Below are positions 8,532 to 15,659 of a DNA stretch of 64,000 nucleotides, one piece after another. The translations under genes and the position numbers were made by a program. The stretch's first letter is position 1. The number at the start of each line of letters is the position of its first letter. The stretch comes from Labrys monachus (GTDB lineage: Bacteria > Pseudomonadota > Alphaproteobacteria > Rhizobiales > Labraceae): NCBI RefSeq assembly GCF_030814655.1, contig NZ_JAUSVK010000001.1, positions 2,499,501 to 2,563,500 on the forward strand, given 5' to 3'. The notes under the pieces are model-generated. The model did not search any database and was not told the DNA's origin. It saw only the letters and a program-made list of their open reading frames with translations.

Positions 8532-11500
8532 CTAGAATTTGGTTCGGAACGTCGCGTTGAAGCCGTTCTGGGTGACGCCGCCGCCGAACTGCCCGCTATA
8601 GGCGACGCCGAGCGTCGTCTGGTCGCCGACCACGATGTCGAGGCCCGCTTCCAGCACCGCCGCATCCCGAGCGATCGGCACGCCGGCGGCCGTGAAGGCG
8701 TCGGACCCGCCGAAGGCCTGCGTCACCACCGGCGTGACGTCGCCGAAGGCATGGCGCCAGCCGACCGAGCCGCGGAGCATGGCATCGATCCCGCCCAGCT
8801 TCACCGTCTTCGAGACGCGCAGGCCGAGCGTGGAGAAGCCCGTATCCATGCTGGACGAGCGCCCCGTCAAGGCGGCGGCTCCGCCCGTCTCCGCATAACC
8901 GTCCTGGTCGAGGCCGACATAAGCGAGGTTGGCGAAGGGCTCGAGAGCCGCGCCGAGGGTGTCGATCCGGTAGGCAGCCTCGCCGAAGGCCTGGAGCGTC
9001 CTTGCGTCATATTTCGCCGACAGGCCGTCGGAATAGCCGGTGAAGGCGACCCAGCGCGTCGTCGACAGTTCGTGCCATGTGTAGGCGGCGCCCGCCCGCA
9101 GCGCCAGCGGCCCCCACGCCTTGCCGGCATAGACGCCCAGATGCCAGTTGTCGCTGTCGCCCGAGGCGTTGCGGCCGGCCAGGCTGAAGTCGCTGCGGCT
9201 GTAGCCGCCGGCCATGCCGAGCCGCCAGCCATCCGCCACCGGCGCGTCCGCCCCCACCAGGAAACCGCCGGTGGAGGTGGTGAGGCCCGCTGTGCCGGCG
9301 GTGCCGTCCATGTCGCCCCAATTGCCGAACCCGCGCATCCACAGCCCGAAATGCTCCGCTGCCGCCGGAGCCGCCACGCCGCCCTGCAACGTCCGCAGGC
9401 GGTCGATCAGCGCTCCGCGCAGCAGCGCGCTCTCCTCCACCAGGAGGCTCTGCGCCGAGGCGTGCACCTCGCCGGCGAGCTGGTCGAAGGCCGAGCGCGC
9501 CTCGTCGGCCGACGTCAGGAACAGCAAGGCGTTGTACAGCCCCAGGGAGGCCCCCGATTGCGGCAACGAGCCCAGCGCCCCGGCGACGGCCCTCTGGTTC
9601 GCCGTCTGCGCCACGGGCGTGAAGACCTGCGACGCCCCGCCCGGACCGCCGGCCGAGACGACGACGCTCACCTCGGTCGCGGTCTGGCTCACCGTGGCGT
9701 CGAGGAAGATCGAGGGCGTCGTCACCGCGCCGAAGCTCCCGACCACGCCGCCCGCCGCGTCGAGGATCACATAGCTCTGCCCGGTCTTGTAGCTCAGCTG
9801 CGGGTCGAGAGCGACCAGGCGCAGATCGGCGCCGTTCAGCGTCGCCTGGCCGGTGGCGCTGATGCGGTCGCTCGCCCCGTTGCCGGCGAATTCCACCACA
9901 TAGGTCGAGCCCGCCGACAAGGTGATGTCGCCGTTCACATGCAGCGTGCCGATCGAGTTGCCCGGCGCCACCGTGCCGCCCGCATCCACGGTGACCGAGC
10001 CGGTGGTGCCGTTCCCGCCGAGCACTGCCCCCGACTGCACCGTGACCGTTCCGCCCAGGGCGCCGTTCACCGCCAGGCGTCCGGCCGCGACGGTGGTCGA
10101 GCCGGTGAAGGCCGAGCTGTCGCCGGTCAGGTCCAGCGAGCCGGCGCCCGTCTTCACCAGCGTGCCGTCGCCGGTGACGACGTTGGCGACGGTGACGTCG
10201 GTCGGCTGCTCGAAGGTGAGCGAGGCGCCGTTCTGCAGTTCGATGGCGCCGTCGAGGCCGGATGTGGTGCCCAGCAAAGTGAGGACATTGTCGCCGCCGA
10301 GGAACAGCAGGGCGCTCGCCTGCGTCTCGCCGTTGCCCGACCAGCCGCCGGCGATGGTGCCGCCATTGATGACGGTGAGGCCGCTGCCGACCACGCCCGC
10401 ACCGCCGGCGCCAGGTGCGCCATTGGGGTCCAGGCCTTCGAACTGGCCCGTCAGCGCCGGCGCCGTTCCGCCCGCCCCGCCATTGCCGCCGGTGATCGAA
10501 CCGGTATTGGTGAAGACGACGCCGGGATCGATGAAATAGACGCCGACCCCTCCGTCGCCGCCGCCGCCGCCGCCATTGGCGTTCACATAGGCGTTGCCGC
10601 CGGCCCCGCCATTGCCGCCGGTGATGGTCGCGGCATTGCTCATCGCACCGGTGCCGGCAATCAGGGCGCCGTAACCGCCCGCGCCGCCGCCGCCGGCGGC
10701 CCCGGTCACGTCGGCGTAGCCGTCGCCGCCCTTTCCGCCATTGCCGCCCTTGAGATCCGAGCCGGTAAAGGTGCCGGTGAAGCCGTTGCCATGATAACCG
10801 CCGCCGCCACCCCCGGCGGCGCCCCCGCTCTGCATACCGCTCTTCGTCGCCATGCCGCCGTCGAGCCCGTCGGGATGGTCGGCGGTGCCGCCGGCACCGC
10901 CGGTCCCCGGCAACTGCCCCGAACAGCTGGAACCACACACACCGCCCGTTCCGCCGGCACCGCCGCCGGCGCCGCCGCCGGCGCCGCCGAAATAGCCCGA
11001 GGCCCCGTCATGGCCGTTCTCGCCCTCATACCCGCTTCCGCCCGCGGCGCCGGGGACGAAGCGGACGGGAGGCGGGACCTTTGTTGCTCGCCCACCTCCG
11101 GCGCCGCCATCCGCATGGGCCGGTGAAGCCATGGTGAGCAGGCCTGCCGCCACGCCGGCGAGCAGCGTGCCGGCCAGCAGGCGTGCCGCATGGCGCCGGA
11201 GGGCGCCGATTCCGGCCGGGTGGGGCATGGCCGCGGCCAGCCCCTGCGGGCGCGGGTGCCGTCGCCGGATCGCGGGACCGCGCCCCGGCGCGCCGAGCGC
11301 GTGATCGTCGATCACGCCGGCATAGGCCTGTGCGACCTGCTCGGGCTGGCACGTCGCGGCGAGCGGCCAAGGCGGGCTCTCGCGCCCGCTCCGTGCCGCC
11401 AGGAAGTCGAGCGCCGCCGCGATCGAGGGGGAAGCCGGGTCGAGGAAGCAGGCCTGCCCTGTGAACAGCTCGCGATGGACCGGCAGATCGGAAAGCAGGA

Positions 11501-12413
11501 GGGGCGTGCCGTGGCTCGCCGCCTCCGCCGCCGACAGGTTGAACCCCTCGAAGCGCGACAGGGTGACGAAGGCCCGCGCCCGGCGATGAAGCCGCTCCAG
11601 CCGGCGCCGCTCGACATAGCCGAGATGGCGCACGCGCCCTCGTATGCTCGCCGGCAGCGCGGCGAGATGGCGGTCGAACTTTTCGCCGCCCTGGCCGGTG
11701 ACCACCAGCTCCAGAGCGGGATCGTGGCCGGCGAGCGCGGCGAAGAAGGACAGCAGGCCGGCGAAATTCTTGTGCGGGTGATAATGAATCGGCGCGAGCA
11801 GGAAGGGCGCGCGTTCGCCGCCGGCCGGCCCGGCCGAAGCCGCCATGTCGACGGGGTTGACGTCGACGGGGTTGTAGATCACCCGGTGACGGCGCGGCGT
11901 GCCGATCTTGTCCAGGAACTGCCGGCGCGCCGCCTCGCTGATGAAGACCACCTCATCCGCATTGTCGCGGGTTTCCGCGAAGGTGCGGTACAGCGCATCG
12001 ACCCTCTCGGCCGAGAACAGCTCGGGCAGATAGGCGAACTGCACGTCGTGCAGCACATTGACCACGCGCGGGCCGCCGGCGCGTGCCCGGCCGGGAACCG
12101 GTGACTGGAAGTTGGGGAAAAAGAACACCGAATCCGGATCGGCCGCGGCGATGCGCTCCGCCACCAGCCGCTCGCGGTGGAGATAGGGCATCTCCGCCCC
12201 GGGAAGCCCGAGCGCCGGCGCCCTCGCGCGCGCCGAGACGAGCCTGTCGCCATAGCGCCGCTTCAACTGGCGGAAAAGCGTCCGCGAGAATTCGACCACC
12301 CCGCCAATGGCGGGATAATCCTCAACGATATCAAAATAATAGATTGTCCTGCCGGAGGATCGCCCCAAACCCTCGCCGGCGCGGAACGCCCCCGTCCCAG
12401 CCCCTGTCACCAC
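8532..12413 (-). CDS. Glycosyltransferase family 4 domain fused to an autotransporter (passenger plus beta barrel)
   Basis: 1293 codons without interruption. Residues 20-375 are a GT-B glycosyltransferase: FDIVEDYPAIGG near the start, HDVQFAYLPELF, PIHYHPHKNFAGL, and the sugar-nucleotide motif RFEGFNLSAAEAASHGTPLL (E-x7-E). Residue 396 is an in-frame ATG followed by a clear Sec signal peptide (RRHAARLLAGTLLAGVAAG..ASPAHA). Then come a glycine-rich passenger (about 435-680), a PATR-like segment (TLVKTGAGSLDLTGDSSAFTG), and a 272-residue barrel from about 1022 that ends in Phe. Start is GTG after GGGGAG; a second GTG follows at once. An independent start at ATG 11228 has only a weak AGGGG site. 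Either a true fusion with an internal signal anchor, or two genes that lost the stop between them. Confidence 0.8.
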   Translation of the reverse strand: MVTGAGTGAFRAGEGLGRSSGRTIYYFDIVEDYPAIGGVVEFSRTLFRQLKRRYGDRLVSARARAPALGLPGAEMPYLHRERLVAERIAAADPDSVFFFPNFQSPVPGRARAGGPRVVNVLHDVQFAYLPELFSAERVDALYRTFAETRDNADEVVFISEAARRQFLDKIGTPRRHRVIYNPVDVNPVDMAASAGPAGGERAPFLLAPIHYHPHKNFAGLLSFFAALAGHDPALELVVTGQGGEKFDRHLAALPASIRGRVRHLGYVERRRLERLHRRARAFVTLSRFEGFNLSAAEAASHGTPLLLSDLPVHRELFTGQACFLDPASPSIAAALDFLAARSGRESPPWPLAATCQPEQVAQAYAGVIDDHALGAPGRGPAIRRRHPRPQGLAAAMPHPAGIGALRRHAARLLAGTLLAGVAAGLLTMASPAHADGGAGGGRATKVPPPVRFVPGAAGGSGYEGENGHDGASGYFGGAGGGAGGGAGGTGGVCGSSCSGQLPGTGGAGGTADHPDGLDGGMATKSGMQSGGAAGGGGGGYHGNGFTGTFTGSDLKGGNGGKGGDGYADVTGAAGGGGAGGYGALIAGTGAMSNAATITGGNGGAGGNAYVNANGGGGGGDGGVGVYFIDPGVVFTNTGSITGGNGGAGGTAPALTGQFEGLDPNGAPGAGGAGVVGSGLTVINGGTIAGGWSGNGETQASALLFLGGDNVLTLLGTTSGLDGAIELQNGASLTFEQPTDVTVANVVTGDGTLVKTGAGSLDLTGDSSAFTGSTTVAAGRLAVNGALGGTVTVQSGAVLGGNGTTGSVTVDAGGTVAPGNSIGTLHVNGDITLSAGSTYVVEFAGNGASDRISATGQATLNGADLRLVALDPQLSYKTGQSYVILDAAGGVVGSFGAVTTPSIFLDATVSQTATEVSVVVSAGGPGGASQVFTPVAQTANQRAVAGALGSLPQSGASLGLYNALLFLTSADEARSAFDQLAGEVHASAQSLLVEESALLRGALIDRLRTLQGGVAAPAAAEHFGLWMRGFGNWGDMDGTAGTAGLTTSTGGFLVGADAPVADGWRLGMAGGYSRSDFSLAGRNASGDSDNWHLGVYAGKAWGPLALRAGAAYTWHELSTTRWVAFTGYSDGLSAKYDARTLQAFGEAAYRIDTLGAALEPFANLAYVGLDQDGYAETGGAAALTGRSSSMDTGFSTLGLRVSKTVKLGGIDAMLRGSVGWRHAFGDVTPVVTQAFGGSDAFTAAGVPIARDAAVLEAGLDIVVGDQTTLGVAYSGQFGGGVTQNGFNATFRTKF

Positions 12414-12587
12414 TCGCTCCCCGATCTGCCCCTCTACGATCGTGAGATATTAGTGGCATGGACATACCGTCGGTTGCAATGCCGCCGCTAAGAAAGGACC
12501 GCCGGAAGGCTTGGGTCGATTGGGTAAAGCTCCCATTTCCACAGGGGAAAGGACCCTGCAGCGGCCCGCCCCTAAGCAGGATTCCGC

Positions 12588-13190
12588 TTAGAATTCGATG
12601 CCTTCCTGCGCCTTCACGCCGGCGGCGAAGTGGTGCTTGACCAGCGTCATCTCGGTGACGAGGTCGGCGGCCTCGATCATCTCCGGCTTGGCGTTGCGGC
12701 CGGTGACGACGACATGCAGGTCCGGCCGGCGCCGCTTCAGGGCCTCGACGACGGCGCCGAGGTCGAGATAGTCGTAGCGCAGGGCGATGTTGAGTTCGTC
12801 GAGCACGAGCAGGCGGATGCCGGGATCGGCCATCATCCCGAGCGCCGCCTGCCAGGCCCGTTCGGCGGCGGCGACGTCGCGGGCGCGGTCCTGCGTTTCC
12901 CAGGTGAAGCCCTCGCCCATACTCTTCCAGGTCACGAGGTCGGCGAAGCGCTCCAGCGCCGCGCGCTCGCCTGTCGACCACGCACCCTTGATGAACTGCA
13001 CCACGCCCACCCGCCAGCCATGGCCGAGCGCGCGCATGATCAGTCCGAAGGCGGCGGTCGACTTGCCCTTGCCGGGGCCCGTATTGACGATCAGCAGGCC
13101 CTTCTCGATGGTCTTGGAGGCGACCTCGGCGTCCTGCACCGCCTTGCGCTTTTCCATCTTCGCCTTGTGGCGCGCCGCTTCGTCCGTCAT
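12588..13190 (-). CDS. cobO: Cob(I)yrinic acid a,c-diamide adenosyltransferase
   Basis: 200 residues, BtuR/CobO/CobP family. Transfers the adenosyl group of ATP to reduced cobyrinic acid a,c-diamide in the cytoplasm. NTGPGKGKSTAAFGLIMRAL is the ATP-binding P-loop, VVQFIKGAWSTGE and LVLDELNIALRYDYLDL are typical of the family. The ATG lies four bases inside the end of cobU (ATGA overlap), so the two genes are translationally coupled. Longer in-frame extensions upstream only run through cobU in another frame and are rejected. Confidence 0.95.
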   Translation of the reverse strand: MTDEAARHKAKMEKRKAVQDAEVASKTIEKGLLIVNTGPGKGKSTAAFGLIMRALGHGWRVGVVQFIKGAWSTGERAALERFADLVTWKSMGEGFTWETQDRARDVAAAERAWQAALGMMADPGIRLLVLDELNIALRYDYLDLGAVVEALKRRRPDLHVVVTGRNAKPEMIEAADLVTEMTLVKHHFAAGVKAQEGIEF

Positions 13191-13693
13191 TTCACCACCA
13201 TCGGCAAGCCTGCCACCATGAAGATCACCCGATCCGCCAGCCGGGCGACGCGCTGGTTGAGCCGGCCCTGATCGTCGCGGAAGGCGCGGGCGAGGGCATT
13301 GTCGGGCACGATCGACAGGCCGACCTCGTTCGACACCATGACGACCGGCCCGGACGCGGCGGCGATCGCGGCCTCCAGCCGGTCGAAGGCCGGTGCCAGG
13401 GGATGCTCGCCCAGCATCAGGTTGGTGAGCCAGAGCGTCAGGCAGTCGACGAGGACCGGACCCGCCGCCGCCGCCAGCGCGCCGGGCAGGCCGAGCGGGG
13501 CTTCGCTGGTCTGCCAGCGCGCATCGCGGCGGGAGCGATGCTCGGCGATGCGGGCCCGCATCTCGTCGTCGAAGGCCTGGGCGGTGGCGATATAGCACCA
13601 CGGCGCAGGCTCGGCCGCGACGAGTTCCTCGGCGTACCGGCTCTTGCCGGAACGCGCGCCGCCGAGCACGAAGGTGAGGCGAGGAGCGATCAT
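13187..13693 (-). CDS. cobU: Adenosylcobinamide kinase / guanylyltransferase
   Basis: 168 residues (CobU/CobP family; often called cobP in aerobic organisms). Phosphorylates adenosylcobinamide and activates it with GTP in nucleotide-loop assembly. FVLGGARSGKSRYAEEL is the Walker A region at the N-terminus; the family's VDCLTLWLTNL, MVSNEVGLSIVP and the DDQGRLNQRVA stretch near the end are all present. Divergent from the riboswitch-led operon and therefore outside control by that riboswitch. Start ATG chosen because the family begins a few residues before the P-loop; extension upstream has no homology. Confidence 0.93.
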   Translation of the reverse strand: MIAPRLTFVLGGARSGKSRYAEELVAAEPAPWCYIATAQAFDDEMRARIAEHRSRRDARWQTSEAPLGLPGALAAAAGPVLVDCLTLWLTNLMLGEHPLAPAFDRLEAAIAAASGPVVMVSNEVGLSIVPDNALARAFRDDQGRLNQRVARLADRVIFMVAGLPMVVK

Positions 13694-13884
13694 GCTCCGT
13701 ACTTGCAGGCTGCGCGCCGGGAAGGCAAGCGCCGCGTCGGTCAGGGGCGGCCGCTCGTTCGGCGAAGGTTCTTCGGACAGGCCTCCCCGCTCGCCGCCCC
13801 TTGTCGGCTGTTTTCGTGGAGGGGCCGATTGACAAGCTTTCAAGCAAGGTCCTTTAGTCGGCTTCGGACGGTCTCTCGTCGAGA

Positions 13885-14040
13885 GATCAAAGGGAATGCG
13901 GTGCGGGGCTTCGGCCCCCATGCCGCGGCTGCCCCCGCAACTGTAAGCGGCGAGCGCTCCGCCACTGGGCCACTGGGAAACCGGGAAGGCGGCGGAACGC
14001 GATGAACCGCGAGCCAGGAGACCTGCCGTCCACGGGAACC
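13885..14040 (+). ncRNA. Cobalamin (AdoCbl) riboswitch
   Basis: Shows the ordered hallmarks of the class: AAAGGGAATGCGGTGC, then GGGGCTTCGGCCCC as a hairpin, GCTGCCCCCGCAACTGTAA, GCCACTGGG..GGGAAGGC, and the B12 box GAGCCAGGAGACCTGCC at 14011-14027. It lies about 200 bases before a string of cobalamin genes and should switch them off when adenosylcobalamin is plentiful. Confidence 0.96.
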
Positions 14041-14076
14041 GGCCGCCTCGATGCAGGCGGCCTGCTCCTCCTTCGT
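14041..14076 (+). terminator. Riboswitch expression platform, terminator-like hairpin
   Basis: Perfect stem GGCCGCCT/AGGCGGCC with a six-base loop directly after the B12 box, followed by a pyrimidine-rich run that ends in TTCGTTTT. The geometry suits conditional termination, though the T tract is not adjacent. Confidence 0.55.
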
Positions 14077-14223
14077 TTTGCCCGCCCGCAGGATCGGTGC
14101 GGGGCAAAGGCCGGTCCGGGCGGGGCGCTCCGGGATGCCGGTTCCGCTTTCGGCGGTCGCCGGCCTGTCCGACGACCGCTTGCGCCCTGCCAGTTCCGCC
14201 GCGGCGGAGGACGAAAGGGCCGA

Positions 14224-14622
14224 ATGCGCGCAGATCCATCCCAGGCCGAGCCTCATGACGTGCTGATCCATGTCTGCGTCACCTGCCGGCGTGCGGACGA
14301 CGATGCCGATGCGCCGCGCCCCGGCGCGCGCCTGCACCGGGCGCTGGCGGACGCGCTGCCGGCCGGCATGGCCCTGCGGCCGGTCGAGTGCCTCGGCAAT
14401 TGCCGCCGCTCCTGCACCGTCGCCGTCTCGGCGCCGGGCTGCTGGACCTATGTCTTCGGCGATCTCGTCGCCGAAAGCGGCACGGAGGTCCTCGCCGCCG
14501 CGGCGCTGCTCGCCGGTTCCACCGACGGGCTGATGCCCTGGCGCGGCCGTCCCGAACCGTTCAAGCGCGGCATGATCGCGCGCATACCGCCTCTCCTCGA
14601 TCACAAGGAAGCCGCCGAATGA
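14224..14622 (+). CDS. DUF1636 metal-binding-type protein of the cobalamin locus
   Basis: 132 residues. Conserved cysteines lie in HVCVTCRRADD near the N-terminus and ECLGNCRRSCTVAV in the middle, followed by GCWTYVFGDL, the pattern of DUF1636. The arrangement resembles thioredoxin-like (2Fe-2S) ferredoxins, which suggests binding of a metal or cluster; the reaction is unknown. First gene after the riboswitch, and its TGA overlaps the cobW ATG. The start at the ATG following GGAGG/AAGGG is preferred; an in-frame opening upstream would run back into the riboswitch B12 box. Confidence 0.82.
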   Translation: MRADPSQAEPHDVLIHVCVTCRRADDDADAPRPGARLHRALADALPAGMALRPVECLGNCRRSCTVAVSAPGCWTYVFGDLVAESGTEVLAAAALLAGSTDGLMPWRGRPEPFKRGMIARIPPLLDHKEAAE

Positions 14623-15659
14623 GCCTCGCCAGCAACAGCAAGGTGCCCTGCACCATCGTCACCGGCTTCCTCGGGGCCGGCAAGACCACCCTGATCCGCA
14701 ACCTGCTGGCGACGGCCGGCGGCCGCCGCCTGGCGCTGATCGTCAACGAGTTCGGCGATGTCGGCGTCGACGGCGACATCCTCAGGTCCTGCGGCATCGA
14801 CAGCTGCCCCGAGGACGCCATCGTCGAGCTCGCCAATGGCTGCATCTGCTGCACGGTGGCGGACGATTTCGTGCCGGCGCTCGAAATGCTGCTGGCGCGG
14901 CCGAACGCGCCCGAGCACATCGTCATCGAGACCTCCGGCCTCGCGCTGCCCAAGCCGCTGGTCAAGGCGTTCAACTGGCCGGCGATCCGCTCGCGCGTCA
15001 CCGTCGACGGCGTCATCGCGGTGGTCGACGGTGCCGCGGTCGCGGCGGGCCGCTTCGCCGACGATCCGGAAGAGTTGAAGCGCCAGGCCGAGGCGGACGG
15101 CGCCCTCGACCACGACAATCCCCTGGAGGAGGTCTACGAGGACCAGCTCCTCTGCGCCGACCTCGTCGTGCTCAACAAGGCCGACCTGCTCGGCGAGAGC
15201 GAGCTGGCGGGCGTGGAGAGGGACATCGAGAGGACGGTGCCGAGGGCGGTCAAGGTCGTGCGCACCTCGGAAGGGCGCATCGATGCCGCCGTTCTGCTCG
15301 GGCTCGGCGCCGCGGCCGAGGACGATCTCGCCGCTCGGCCCTCGCATCACGATGCCGAGGAGGAGCACGACCACGACGATTTCGACACTTTCGTCGTCGA
15401 CCTGCCGGCCATCCTCGAAGCCGACGCGCTGATCTCGAAGCTGCGCAAGGCCGCCGAAGACCACGACATCCTGCGCATCAAGGGCTTCGTCGCCATCGAG
15501 GGCAAGCCGATGCGCCTGCTGGTGCAGGGGGTCGGCGCCCGCTTCTCGCAGCATTTCGACCGGGCCTGGGCGGTAGGCGAGGCGCGCTCCAGCCGCCTCG
15601 TCGTCATCGGCGAGAAGGGGCTCGACCAGGACGGCATCCGCAAGGCGCTGAACGGCTGA
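14619..15659 (+). CDS. cobW: CobW family GTPase, cobalt/zinc metallochaperone
   Basis: 346 residues, COG0523 G3E GTPase. GFLGAGKTTLIRNLL is Walker A, ELANGCICCTVADD holds the GCxCC metal-binding motif, then VIETSGLALPKPL and LNKADLL complete the GTPase core. A His/Asp-rich run (HHDAEEEHDHDD, about residue 230) probably adds metal binding before the C-terminal CobW_C domain. It is thought to supply metal to the cobaltochelatase, in keeping with cobN next door (ATGA overlap). Cytoplasmic. Confidence 0.93.
   Translation: MSLASNSKVPCTIVTGFLGAGKTTLIRNLLATAGGRRLALIVNEFGDVGVDGDILRSCGIDSCPEDAIVELANGCICCTVADDFVPALEMLLARPNAPEHIVIETSGLALPKPLVKAFNWPAIRSRVTVDGVIAVVDGAAVAAGRFADDPEELKRQAEADGALDHDNPLEEVYEDQLLCADLVVLNKADLLGESELAGVERDIERTVPRAVKVVRTSEGRIDAAVLLGLGAAAEDDLAARPSHHDAEEEHDHDDFDTFVVDLPAILEADALISKLRKAAEDHDILRIKGFVAIEGKPMRLLVQGVGARFSQHFDRAWAVGEARSSRLVVIGEKGLDQDGIRKALNG

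Noticed and set aside
10440-11060. Regular GGC/GCC-rich repeats that could suggest a CRISPR-like or satellite array
   Set aside because: They are codons of the glycine-rich autotransporter passenger; there are no constant repeats with unique spacers.
14002-14223. Upstream start for the DUF1636 gene
   Set aside because: It would translate the riboswitch B12 box and the terminator-like stem.
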